From Gyromitra esculenta (Eukaryota > Ascomycota > Pezizomycetes > Pezizales > Discinaceae): a DNA stretch of 64,000 nucleotides. The notes beneath the pieces are model-generated. The model worked only from the letters and a program-made list of their open reading frames with translations. It did not search any database and was not told the DNA's origin. The stretch covers positions 682,001 to 746,000 of the forward strand of contig JBCAML010000007.1 of assembly GCA_038503075.1 (NCBI GenBank), written 5' to 3'. This document shows positions 52,067 through 62,924 of the stretch, piece by piece (the first letter of the stretch is position 1; every line of letters begins with the position of its first letter). A program made the translations under genes and the position numbers.

Positions 52067-52865
52067 TTTTTTTTTTTTTTGTTTAAATCATTTGATTGTT
52101 GTTTCTAGGTACAAAACCGCTTATGCAACACGAAGGTTATGAAGTCAAAAAACCTATCCCCACCAAGTAAACACCCTTATCCGCCTGGGTAACCAAAGGG
52201 AACACAAAGGAAAAGCGAACCAATTATTTCCAAAAAAACAAGACAATGTTCCTGCGATAAAACGACTTAAGGGTGCAGGGAGAGTTGACAGTGTATGCCT
52301 ATGAGAGTAAAGAAACTTGCAAACAACGGCCAACGAAACAATGAGAAACCATAGAAAAAAGTCCATAGTAAAGCTACAAAGGAAGCAGAGAGTAGCCAGG
52401 AAAAGATTCCAATCAAAGTTAGTAGGGGTTGGGAAAGTATAGGTGAAGTGACCTAAAGGTCCATCTGGTCATCTGCTGGAGGGGGCGGTGAGGCCTTTGA
52501 GGGGCGTGATGGGCAGCTGTTCAGGTGTGACTCATGGGGTCCGTCACAGTTGACACACTTAACAAGAGTGTGAGAGCAGGGGCGGCCTTTGGTTGAGCAA
52601 GTGAGGGTGGGGCAGGTTTTTTTTTTTTTTTTTTAAATCATTTGATTATTGTTTCTAGGTACAAAACTGCTTATGCAACACGAAGGTTATGAAGTCAAAA
52701 CACCTATCCACAGCAGTAACCATCCATGCCCCAGGATAACAAAGGAAAGAGACAAAAGAAAATAAGTAAACCAAACCTATAGGCGGGCGTATAGGGAAGT
52801 GACCCCAATGATCATAACAATGATCCCGCAATAAATGACTTTAATAAGTAAGGAGATGTAGCAAT

Positions 52866-55800
52866 TTAAGTACTAAAAAGTAAGGAAAAAGAAGATGAAG
52901 AAACAGAAACTGCAGAAGATAGTTGATCCGAGGTTCCAGTGAGTGATAGGGGGTACCAGGTATTCCACTTAGGTGGGTAGCCGGTCATGGTGTGGCGGAT
53001 ATAGTTGATGATCGGTTGCAATTGTATAGGATCGTTCCAGATGTCCTCAATAGAGATTAGGTCAGGGATGAACTTTTCTCTGGCTTCTGCCCTAGCGGGG
53101 CAGCGGAGGATGGCATGCTCAAGGTCTTCGTCTTCCTCTTGGCATCTGGGGCAGCATTTGGAGAGGCCCTGGGAGTGCCAGGACTGGTGTGCGGCGAGGT
53201 AGCTTTTGTGGGCCCGGAATTGGTGAAGTCTCCCACTCATAAATCGATCTAATCTCATGAAGGTTGGTGCAATGGTGGAGAGAGGGGTGGTGTAGTAACT
53301 GGGTGGGGGGCGTGAAGTAGCCCAAAGAGTCATGGTAAGGTCATAGACCATCTCTGGGGTGATGATGGGTGGTTCAGAGGAGGATGTGAGGTTGCCTTGT
53401 AGTGCGTTGTTGATCATAACACACAGTTGGTCAATTGGGAGTGGCTTGTTGGTTTTGACTTTGGATGTCCATGTTTTCAGGTTTGTTGAGATGCCTAGGA
53501 GTAGGTGGCGGTGTGATGGTGCTCTGAAGGGGTCCTGAAGTGGGAAATTACTGGGGAACCTGCCTGAGACGGGATTGTGGTGTGGTGATGCAGCCATGCT
53601 GCGAATGGCAAATTGGAGATGGTATTTGTAGCAAAGTACATTGATTGGAAGCGAGGCCGCATTGGGACATAGGGTGAGTGAATTAGTTGATGTGAAGCAG
53701 TTGGTGACCCAGCGAAGTACTTTGTCCCAAAGGCGTTGGAGAAGGGTGAGGGAGGAGTTGCTGGGTGTGAAGACAGCAGAGCCATAGAGCATTGTGGGGA
53801 GGATGACAGCCTGGGCCAGTCTTCTGTTATTGTATGAGGTGAGTCCTGTTCCAGCTGGAGACAGGCAGTGGAGGAGGAGGAATGTTTTGTTAGCTTTCAA
53901 AAAGCGTTGTTTGAAGTGATGGAATGGTGACAAATTGGCTTCAAACCAAAGGCCAATCCATTTGACGACTTTGAGAGGGAAGAAGAGATTGTTATTGAGG
54001 GAGATGGGGAGATTGCAGAAAGGCGATTGATCTCTTTCTGTTCTCCAATGAATGAAATCTGTTTTGGTGATGGAGAAGGAGATGTCTAGTACTGATCCCA
54101 CACGTTGTAGGTAGTTCCAGGCTCGTTGGAGTTGTTGTATGTTGGATCTTTCTGAGGAAGATGCAACAGTGAGGCTGAAGTCGTCAACATAGGAGAGGGT
54201 AATTCCTTTTGCTAGTTTGACCTGATGGAGTGGAGCGACATAGATGATGAAGAGGAGTGGGGAGATTGGTGAACCCTGAGGTACACCCACGTCTATTGGT
54301 TCAAAGGTGAAAGGACTACCTTTGAAGAGTAGGCGGCAGAATCTATTGGAGAGGAAGGAGAGGACCCAGTGAACAAGGTATTCAGGAGTGTCTTTTTTCC
54401 TCAGTTGCTTGGCGAGGGTGTTGGCTCTGATGTTATCAAAGCCTCCTTTGATGTCTAAAAAGAGTGATGAAACCTTGCGTCTAGATGCCTGAAGTAGTTT
54501 GATTTCGTGGAGAAGTGTTGTTCCAGCATCAGAGATGCTTCTGCCTGGGAGTGATCCTAGTTGATTGGGGTGGATGAGGCCAGCAGTGAGAGCATGGTCA
54601 TAGAGGCGGAATGCAGCAATACGTTCCAAGATCTTGGAGATTGTTTCCAAGAGAACAATAATGCGGAAAGAGGATGGTCCACTGTAGGAAGGTTTGCCGG
54701 CTTTGGGTAGGACAATGCCGTTGGCTGCTTTGAGTGAGCTGGGGTGGATGCCATATTGTAAGAGGGGGGTGAGAAGTGATGCAATTGCTTCAGGATTAAG
54801 AGTGTGGATGTGTTTCCAGACTCCATATGGGATTTGGTCGGGGCCTGGGGTGGAGGTGTTGGAGGATTTGCTGAGTGCTTTGGATACTTCTTCTGTTGTA
54901 ACGGGTGGTACATTGTGATGGAGGAAGCATGGAGGGGTAGGTGTTGGTGGTTGTGGTGGGAAAAAGTGTGAGATAAGTGCTTTGTTGAGTTGGTTGGAGG
55001 AAGTGATGTTTGGGAAGAAGGGGAGGTTATCAGCATCTTTAGGTTTTTTCATCTGGTTGGCTGCCCAGAGGTCTTTAACACCAGCATTGCTGATGAATTC
55101 ATTCCAGTGTTTTGCTTTGGCCTTTTTAATTGCGCCAAAGTAGGTGTACCTTGCTGATTTGAGTTCGAAGTTAGTTGCCATTCCCTTTTTGAGGTCTCTG
55201 GCAACTGAGTGAAATATAGTGCGAAGTTGTGAAATGTTAGGTGTCCACCAGGCTTTTGACCATTTGGAGGGACGTTTGGATGGAGTGCATGCAACAATTG
55301 GCTGTGTTAAAGCTTTAAGATTATCGTTGAACCATGTTTGGATGTCGTTGGTGATGGGAGAGGTTGTGAATGCTTCAACTGTTGTTTTGAGCAGAGGCCA
55401 GGGAGTGAGGACCCAGTTGGGTGAGGAAGATGATTGCCGGAGATGTGGTTTTTTGATGGTGATAGAGATGACAGTGTGTTCGGAGCCAGAGGCTGGGAGT
55501 TTGTTCTGCCATTTGGTGATGTAGGGTGAGAGTGGCGTGTTGGCAAATGCTAAGTCAATTACGCCATTTCTTCTGTTTGGGTCGGGGGAGTATCTGGTAA
55601 AAGATCCAGGGGTGTTGAGGAGTGAGTAGCCATGTTCCGTGGCCATTTCAAAGTAGGGAGAAGATAGTTAGAGGTCTGATGACTGCAGTTTCCTTTCAGG
55701 ATCGGTAGCATAATGATGTATGTTGAAGTCCCCTAGGACAAGGGTAGGATGTTGGGATGATGGAAATGCAGTTTCAGGGGAAACTGATCTCAAGTAACGG

Positions 55801-56234
55801 GATACATGACGATTATAGACACAATAAATGGAGAGAGAGGAAAGGTAACGGCTGAACACAGTGTTAACAAAAGAAATAGAGATGCCACAAAAGTCATTTC
55901 TGGAGAATAACAAAGGAACAAAGGAGACACTGGATTCAAAGCTTTGGAGAATATAAAAGCAAGCAAGTACTTTTTCGCTGGTAGTAGTAGTTGGTGTAAT
56001 AAGTGAGTAGGCTGGTGCTGCTAGGGGTGTGCCAGCCTCACGATTGGTAGGAGGTTCCTGGATTGCAACTAGCACGGGTGGATTGGAACCAAAGGAGGAA
56101 AAAAGTGAGAGGAAAACACTATTGGACCCATTGCAATTGTGTTGTGTGATAGTGAGGGTGGGACAATCTGTTGGTTGTTTTGTCTTCTGCAAGGGGGGTT
56201 TGGATGTAGGATGTCGTTGGTCTTGACTCATCAT
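52866..56234 (-). CDS. LINE-A copy 2 ORF2: endonuclease, reverse transcriptase, CCHC; same in-frame TAA
   Basis: Starts at ATG 56234 overlapping the ORF1 stop (TAATG). The endonuclease segment ends at the TAA 55670-55668, after which the frame continues through LSSPYF(K/E) to 52866. The RT has FLDIKGGFDNI, GVPQGSPISPLLF and YVDD, and the C-terminal CCHC motif (CCPRCQEEDEDLEHAILRC) is present. Relative to copy 1 it lacks the extra base near the 3' end, so it extends to LSSAVSVSSSSFSLLFST, likely the original C-terminus. Total about 1122 codons with the stop read through. Catalytic residues are all present, so the stop is the only visible defect. Confidence 0.88.
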
Positions 56235-57895
56235 TAATTTTGGGAAACAAGGCTAACTGGGTCTACCAACCTGTCGTCCTGGGCATGGACTTCAATGGTG
56301 GGTGGTGAAAGAGGGCGGGGGGGGATTTTAGAGGCTCTTTGGCGTTGGGTGTCAAATGCATCTACTTTGATAGGGCATTCTGGTGAGGTGGCGGAGTGCT
56401 CGTGGCTGTCACAGTTGGAGCATTTGAGGGGTTTGGTTTCGCAGCAATCAGGCACTGGTTTGGTGTTTCCACCCTTTTCGCAGCCTGGGTTGCCACAACG
56501 GTGTTGTTCTCTGGTGTGATGTTCTGCACAAAGTGGGCATGTGGGGTGTTTTTGTTTGCAAAGGGGAGCAGTGTGTCCAAAGGTGTAGCAGTTACGGCAT
56601 TGGGTAATGGGTGAGAAGGAATGCATCTTTTCGCAGTTCCTGGAGCGTGAGAAGAGGCGGATTGAGTCTTTGAGTTTGGTGGCTTCTTTGGGAGCAAGGG
56701 AGATGACAACTGAGGTGGTGGCTTTATTTCTGTCGGAGAGGGTGGGTTTGAGGTATCTAGCACCTGCAATGACGATTTCGGATGAGTACTTGATGTTTGC
56801 TGCCATGGTGGCAAACAATTCTTCATTGGAGTTTGGGATAGCGTGAACTGGAAGATTGTGGATAACATATTCCATGTGTGTTGGAGCCAGGATGAAGTCA
56901 TTGAAGTGGTTATCATCCACTGGAAGGGCTTGATTGATTGCTTTGGTGAGGTGGGAGAAGTAGGGAACATAGTCAATTGCAGGTGGGAAGGGTGATGCCA
57001 GGATGGAAACAGTGCCGTTGCAGTTGACAGTTGCAGTGAAAGCGAGTGAGACCTTTGCATTAACCTTTTCCAAGGCCTTTGCAATGACGGAGGGGAGGAT
57101 TGCTGCATGTTGGGAGGAGAGCTCAAATTCTTCTGGGACAGTCCTAGTAGCATAGAATCTGCGTTGCGAGGCAGGGAGTGGTTTGGGTTTGTTGGTTAGG
57201 GGAGCTGGTCTGGTTGGCGCTGGGAGTTGGTTTGCAGGTAGGTTTCTGTTGAATCCAGGGTGGGAGCGGGCATCCGTTATCTCTAGCTGCCATCTGGCAG
57301 TTTCAGAGGGAGACATCCCTTCGCTGGTCAGGGGGAGAGCAGGTGGAACGTATGTAGCTCCATTGCCTTTCCTTTTCTTATTCACCTTGGGAGGGGAAAG
57401 GGAGGAGCTGGCAGTTGCAGCAATGTTGGCGTAGGTTTGGTTGGTTTGAGAGGGTTTGGAGGGTGCGGAGATAGTAGTTTTGGCTGCCCCAGTGGCAGCG
57501 AGTTGGTTGATGCCATTGAGTGCAGTGGTGTGCAGTGCGAGGACGGAGGAAATATGGTCTGTGTTGTCAGAGATAATTCTCAGGTGGTTGTTGATGAGCT
57601 TGTTCTCCTGAATGAGGACAAGGCATAGGGTGAGGACGGCTTGGATATCTGACTTTCCTGTAAAGAGGGAAGTGTGAATAGCGTCAAAAAGTTCTGTGTG
57701 AGGATGGATTTGTTCGCCAATCGCTTCACTGAGATTGCTGGCGACAGCGGAGTAGGGTGAGGGAATAATGGGGGTCAAGTTGGAAGGAGGGAGAGTGATT
57801 CTGGGGCTGTTGGCTCTGGAATGGTGAGTAGATTGGGGAGGAAGCATACTGCTTCTCATTGGAGTGTGGGGAGTGGGTGCGTTGAACTCCGACAT
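56234..57895 (-). CDS. LINE-A copy 2 ORF1, Gag-like zinc-knuckle protein
   Basis: 553 aa, uninterrupted, with only a few substitutions from copy 1. All three knuckles are canonical (CRNCYTFGHTAPLC, CPLCAEHHTREQHRC, CSNCDSHEHSATSPEC). In this respect it is the better preserved copy and the more likely source of functional ORF1 protein. It overlaps ORF2 by one base as TAATG. Confidence 0.9.
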   Translation of the reverse strand: MSEFNAPTPHTPMRSSMLPPQSTHHSRANSPRITLPPSNLTPIIPSPYSAVASNLSEAIGEQIHPHTELFDAIHTSLFTGKSDIQAVLTLCLVLIQENKLINNHLRIISDNTDHISSVLALHTTALNGINQLAATGAAKTTISAPSKPSQTNQTYANIAATASSSLSPPKVNKKRKGNGATYVPPALPLTSEGMSPSETARWQLEITDARSHPGFNRNLPANQLPAPTRPAPLTNKPKPLPASQRRFYATRTVPEEFELSSQHAAILPSVIAKALEKVNAKVSLAFTATVNCNGTVSILASPFPPAIDYVPYFSHLTKAINQALPVDDNHFNDFILAPTHMEYVIHNLPVHAIPNSNEELFATMAANIKYSSEIVIAGARYLKPTLSDRNKATTSVVISLAPKEATKLKDSIRLFSRSRNCEKMHSFSPITQCRNCYTFGHTAPLCKQKHPTCPLCAEHHTREQHRCGNPGCEKGGNTKPVPDCCETKPLKCSNCDSHEHSATSPECPIKVDAFDTQRQRASKIPPRPLSPPTIEVHAQDDRLVDPVSLVSQN

Positions 57896-58035
57896 CTTCT
57901 CGGATCCTAAGCGAGTTGAGGTGCGGGGTAGTGAAGCCTAATTGTTAAAGACTTTTTGCTGTGTGTAACGCCGTTGCAACACAAAAAGTGGAGTTGAAAT
58001 TTCAATCAGGGATGATGTAGCGGGGACGGAGGATG

Positions 58036-59237
58036 GGGGTGTATCCATGGTAAGGCCAGAGTTAAAATTACAGAGCTCTTGCTGTATAGCAGAGGGCTCC
58101 ATGGAGGTAGGGATGCCATGTACAACAAGTTGGTGCAATGGCTCGTCAAGGTGTAGGGAGTGAGCTCAAGGGATGATGTGAAGAAATTGGCCAACTTACC
58201 TGTAATGGATGTTGGCAAACATGTTGTTCATGACCGTCAACGACACATTCTTGAAATGTGTGTCTATTGCCAGAGACTGGATGGTGATGGAACTGATGGC
58301 ATAATTCAGCTTGTTTCTGAGTTCCATGGGTGTCCCTTGGGTAAGGGGAGTGTCATCGTGTTTGACAATCAAACGGCGTGCGCGCATGGTGGGTGTGATG
58401 GTGACAGGAGAGACATGAGTCTTAGGGGCAGGTGCAGAGGCAGCCTGTTTGGTCTTTGCTGGTTGGGGTTTTCTCTTGGGTTTGCTGGCCGCCACCTGAG
58501 CCCATTGCAGGGGCTTTGGGGCAGGAGGAGGTGCTGGGATAGCAATAGCAGGAGCAGGAGGAAGAGGAGCACTAGGTGCAGGTGGTTCTGAAGGCGCTGC
58601 CTTCCCTACTGTGAGCAGCAGGTGGTCATGCTCTAGTTTGCTCAAAGTCGGAGACTCTGGAAACATGTCTGGGAGAGGTGCAGGAGCTGGTTTGCTTGCT
58701 GCTTCCTTGAGGGTGGTGATTTCTCCTTGTAGATGCTGTATCATGTCAAGGAGTTTTTGGAAGTGGAGGAGGTTGATCTTGTCGGTTCTGGCTAGAGCGT
58801 TGCAAACATCAAACCCAAAAGCTGGCTCACTGCCTAGGTGAGTGGTAATGGCCTCCCCTGGTTTATTCCAGAGGCCCATCCAGTGGGTTGGCTTTCCAAA
58901 AACAGGGTGGGATGGGGGAGAGGTGTCAGCTCTCTGTCTTTTCGATGGTGAGGGGGTTTTTGTTTCTGCCGCAGATGAAGAAGAGGAGGCAACGAATGGG
59001 TTTGGAGTTCCCTCAACTTGATGATGGGGGAATATGGGTGTAAACATGTTGCCTTTACCTTTGGGAGGCATTGCGACCGTGGGTTGTTGTATAGACGATG
59101 ATCCAAATCGTTTGTAAAAGAGGGGTAATGGAATGAAGCCGAAGTGCTAAAGACTTTTGGCTGTGTGTAACGCTGTTGCAACGCAAAAGGTGGTGGTGAA
59201 CTTTCAATTGAAGAGGTTGTAGCGGGGACGGAGGATG
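58036..59237 (-). mobile_element. LINE-B 5' part, host of the nested LINE-A copy 2
   Basis: The 5' end at 59237 starts catcctccgtccccgctac, the same leader as LINE-A, next to the target duplication accgcaaacctcctct (59253-59238). ORF1 (59071-58196, 291 codons) starts MPPKGKGNMFTPIFPHHQVE, is Ala/Pro-rich with a helical stretch (INLLHFQKLLDMIQHLQGEI) and a basic KPKRKPQPAKTK cluster, and ends at a TAA after FANIHYR; the related reading continues shifted (HQLVVHGIPTSMEPS) to the LINE-A insertion. Together with the 3' piece beyond LINE-A it makes an element with ORF1 only. Confidence 0.82.
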
Positions 59238-59332
59238 AGAGGAGGTTTGCGGTAGGACCTATACTCTATGCGAGCCTACCAGGAATCGGTTAATTTTACC
59301 GCGAGCTATCACTTTGTCGGAGCATTTCCCAA

Positions 59333-59745
59333 CGCATTGAAGGGGAAGAGAGTTATGTCATGAGGGAAGTGGCAGACAGCAGAGTGAATCACCAGAGGAA
59401 GAAGGTTGAATACCTCGTACTGTGGGATGGATAAGACCATGAGGATGCTACTTGGGAACAAGGGGAACATCTCAGGTATACTGCTATTGAAGCACTCCGA
59501 GATTTGAATAAGAGATACCCCAAGAAGCCTCAGGACAAGAGAGTTGACATGGCATGAGGCCTATTTCCTATCGTTCCTGTATCATAAAAAGTGTCACAAT
59601 CATTTCCTTATGCTACCATTTAGAGGTATCATTTCCTTTGCATTTGGACTAGAGGTTTAGACATTTAGATATAGAGTAGTACCAATAGAGTAATAGTTAG
59701 AATACATTACAGATCCCGAAGACAGGATCTAGGAGAGGGAAGTAC
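59333..59745 (+). pseudogene. gypsy family D Pol, chromodomain fragment
   Basis: Plus-strand reading resembles the end of the 19271-22087 Pol: REVADSRVNH, KKVEYLVLWDG, then a TAA in place of the Tyr codon of WDGYDNEDATWE, then TAIEALRDLNKRYPKKPQDK. The upstream Pol is missing. The 3' LTR follows at the same distance as in the other copy (about 190 bp after the Pol stop). Confidence 0.8.
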
Positions 59746-60897
59746 TGTAACTGATCTACAATACTGCTACCTGCAGTGAAGCATAATAGCACCAGACAAG
59801 CAGAGAAGTAGTAAGGATCAGCATGAGTGGTGTAGCTATCACATGCTAGAAGATACCTCCTACCATGCTGTTCCGATGGAGTGGAACTAGCGAGAATAAC
59901 ATTAGCTGACGAGTCAATGATATATCTCCGGTGATACCAAACACAACAAGCTCCTGTGGTGGCATTCACAATCCATCTGTGCATGTACCAGCGGCCCAGA
60001 GCCATTGGCACAGCAATAGGGAAACTATTAAGTGCAGGACACCTCACATGCAACAGTAGACTGATCAGCGCCAATTCCTGCATCCAGCATAGGCATGGAA
60101 TGCAGCTGGTGGATCTAGAAGGTCTAACTGGATAGAATAGCCGAGGAGTGCCGGAGAGCGCCGAAGTGATCATTAGTTGAATCCTGAGGTGCCCCGCCTG
60201 CAATAGCTTGGCATGTTCTCAGGGTCTTGACGGGCCCCCAGCAGAGTAGAACAGAAAGAGGACAGCAAGTCAGCAGCACTATAAAGACAGTGCATGACCC
60301 CGCAACCTGTTGCTCCTCTTCCCTGTCTCATCAGGCAGAATACTACTGAGTAGAGCCTGTAAGATTATTGAGCACCTTGCACAAAAATACTCTTAACATC
60401 TCACCCTGATTTCTAGTATTTGCAACAGCCATATTTCTATACCTATTCCCATTTCACAGATAGAACCGGGTATTGGGTTAGGGTTTTATATGGGTTGCAA
60501 CAGGTTTTAACATTTGGGTATAATGTCTTTGTTGTTTGGTTATCTTTCGGTTATGAGTTGTTGTTGGTTGAAAGCGGGGTATTTAAGGGATGGTTTTCAG
60601 TTGCTTTGTATCTTTTCCTTTCTCTTTCCTTAAGTAATGTTATTACTTTACTTCTACTGTATCGTTTTAATACTACCTCAATTCTACCTCAGAATCCACA
60701 CTGTCACTGTTCCTATTATGCTGCACTTAACTCGCCTTGAGTTAAACCTTTCGCAGAACTTGTAGACTCATCGAACTCTTCATACGTGTTGGTATCTCGC
60801 TTAAGTAGCACTGCTCACCTTCAGGGATACTGACGGGCTTAACGAGGAACCGAACCGTGAGATCCCACTACAGAGCAGTAGGACTACCTCCACTACA
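59746..60897 (+). repeat. LTR-D interrupted by a solo LTR-A
   Basis: Starts TGTAACTG after the Pol fragment; the LTR runs 59746-60451 and 60868-60897 (end ccactaca), with LTR-A between. Together about 736 bp. Confidence 0.88.
60452..60862 (+). repeat. LTR-A solo nested in LTR-D
   Basis: 411 bp, TTTCACAG...CCGTGAGA, with perfect duplication tccca at 60447-60451 and 60863-60867. The uninterrupted target sequence is known from five other LTR-D copies. Confidence 0.95.
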
Positions 60898-61640
60898 CAC
60901 TGTCCACCTTTGGGGATACCAAAGGACTTGACAAAACCTCGCTCTTTGAGAACTACAGGAATCCAGGTTTGTATTGGAGGATACAAGGAGAGTGACAATA
61001 GAAGACGTTGTGGACGTGCAGTAGGAATGCCCTAGCAGTAACCTCGAGATCTGAGATCATATTCCATTTATGGTAGGAGGGTGTGTCAATGTGGACTTCC
61101 ATTAGGTAAGTCTTTCCTAGGGACTTAATTGCCAATGTCTCTGCAAACAACGTATGCAAGCAACATATGGGAGCAACGTCTCAAGCATTTTCTGTAGCTG
61201 GGAGGGGGCGAGAGCCCCCGAATGGCACGCCCAAGAATAGACCCCATATCTAAAGTGGAGAATAGTATATAGTAGTGTAAAAGAATAGTGATGGAAGATG
61301 TACAAAAAGCTGTGACCCGGCCAAAAGATATACACAATCCCCCCACTACCACCTCCATATCCTAACCCAAGCAACGTGATAAGTCACCTTACATCGCCTC
61401 CCTACCACACCTGCAACCTCACCCCCCACCACAATGTTGCTTAAGGAGAAGAGAAGGAAAAGTACAACACAAGGGGGAAGCCCTTAGCTTATATACCAGA
61501 AATCCAGCTCTTTGATGACAGATATATCACTCTTTGCAAAGGAAATCAAAAGAAACACAAACAACACCAACGAAAGATGACGGCTATGTACCCATGTACC
61601 CAACCAACCAATGAAACAATGATCCATAAAAACCACCACC
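60898..61640 (-). repeat. LTR-B mosaic with a 425-bp insertion
   Basis: 60898-60951 holds the LTR-B 3' end in plus orientation; 60952-61010 and 61436-61640 hold LTR-B in minus orientation. Between them, 61011-61435 is foreign and flanked by gttg (61007-61010, 61436-61439). The insert has no ORF or inverted ends that I can identify. Confidence 0.6.
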
Positions 61641-61740
61641 ACCACCACCATCACCAAACCATCGCCAATGCCATCACCATAACCAGTGTCATCACCATCA
61701 CCATAACCAGTGCCATCACCACCATATACACCAATTCATC
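61633..61740. repeat. CAC/CAT microsatellite
   Basis: (cac)n followed by imperfect 'catcaccataaccagtg' units. Confidence 0.85.
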
Positions 61741-61826
61741 CAGCTATCTATTGGTATTTATAATACTAATAATTTATGTTATCCCATTTGTGGTAATAAA
61801 TATATAGTTATGAATATACTTGCATC

Positions 61827-62081
61827 ATCAGCAAAAACAAAACGCCACCCCAAAGCAAACGTTCTTCTGAAAGGGCTACATTCCGCCCAAGGCAATATAC
61901 GGTGCCCACCTGTCTCTAGGCGACCCCCTGGCCTGCCACAGGTCACCTGCAGCCAGGTTTATAGAGCTTCGCACCCACATGCTTTGCTTCAGAGCTCTCA
62001 TGCGCCTGGAAGCTTTGCTTCAAACCTCTCTTGCATGCTTGCTTCTAGGCGCGTGGTGCAACCCCAGCCCTGGGGACATAG
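61827..62081 (+). mobile_element. unclassified short element with ATCAGCAAAAAC end
   Basis: 255 bp from ATCAGCAAAAACAAAACG to 'cagccctggggacata', abutting LTR-F. It aligns along its length with 51415-51677 (minus strand). Confidence 0.6.
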
Positions 62082-62215
62082 TGTAAGACCGGTACTTCTT
62101 ACGGCACAGGAAATCTCCGAGAAGCTTTAGATAACAATCTAGATGCTATAACCTGCCCGGTTGCTATCCGCAACACAATACACAGGCGCAAGTCCTAACT
62201 GCTTCATATGAACTG

Positions 62216-62622
62216 TCTCACGGTTGAGTCCCTCGTTAAGCCCTTCAGTATCCCTGAATGTAAGCAGTGCTACTTAAACGGGGTAGCAACACGTTCAAAG
62301 AGTGCAGTGTTTCTACAAGTTCTACAAGGGGTCTGTCTCAAGGCGAGACAAGTGCAGCGTAGTGAACAGCGACAGCGAGAGTTCTGAGGTAGAACCGAGA
62401 TAGTATTCCAGCGGGTACAGAAGAAGGTAACGAGAACGTTGCTTAAAGAAAGAAGAAGAAGACAAAGAACGACCGAAATCCATCGCTTAAATACCCCACT
62501 TTTGCCAAGCCCTAACCAATACCCGACAACAACCGAAACACAAAGACATTATACTAACACCTGAAATCCGTCTCAACCACCAAGCGAGATTTTACCCTAA
62601 GACTTCGTTCCAATCCATGAAA
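62216..62622 (-). repeat. LTR-A solo nested in LTR-F
   Basis: 407 bp; flanks aactg (62211-62215) and aaccg (62623-62627), a duplication with one change. The empty site is at 42160-42170 in the other LTR-F. Confidence 0.88.
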
Positions 62623-62924
62623 AACCGCTAAAAGATAACCATAGGGTTCAAGGTAGGGATCGAGCAAAGTTCCGTGAAGAACTTCCAATAGTAAAGTTTT
62701 AATAATTAACGCTGAAGGGCCAAGGCCTTGAGAAGCGAGATAAAAGTACTTCACAAGGAAAAGAGTAAATTGCACAGAAGTGATTTTTGCTAGAAACAAT
62801 ATAATATTGATAAGGCTTGATCTGTGTTGCTAATGATCTGACTCAGAGATTACATCCACTGCGAGAGTATTTATAATGCCTCCTCTCTACTATGTTTGGG
62901 TATAGTGTGGTGTAGAGGCGCTAA

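Larger units (their letters stand above)
52067..58035 (-). mobile_element. LINE-A copy 2 with LINE-B 3' piece, inverted relative to copy 1
   Basis: Nearly identical to 25186-31194, including the LINE-A poly(A) at about 52618-52634 followed by the LINE-B fragment and its poly(A). The 5' end at 58035 lies inside LINE-B ORF1, with a single leader unit. Compared with the LINE-B copy at 22530-23772, about 260 bp of LINE-B (equivalent to 22962-23224) are missing at the insertion point. Confidence 0.88.

Noticed and set aside
25186..58035. Strong repeat-induced point mutation of the LINE pair
   Set aside because: The two long copies are nearly identical with open frames; I see no dense C-to-T pattern, although single candidate changes exist.
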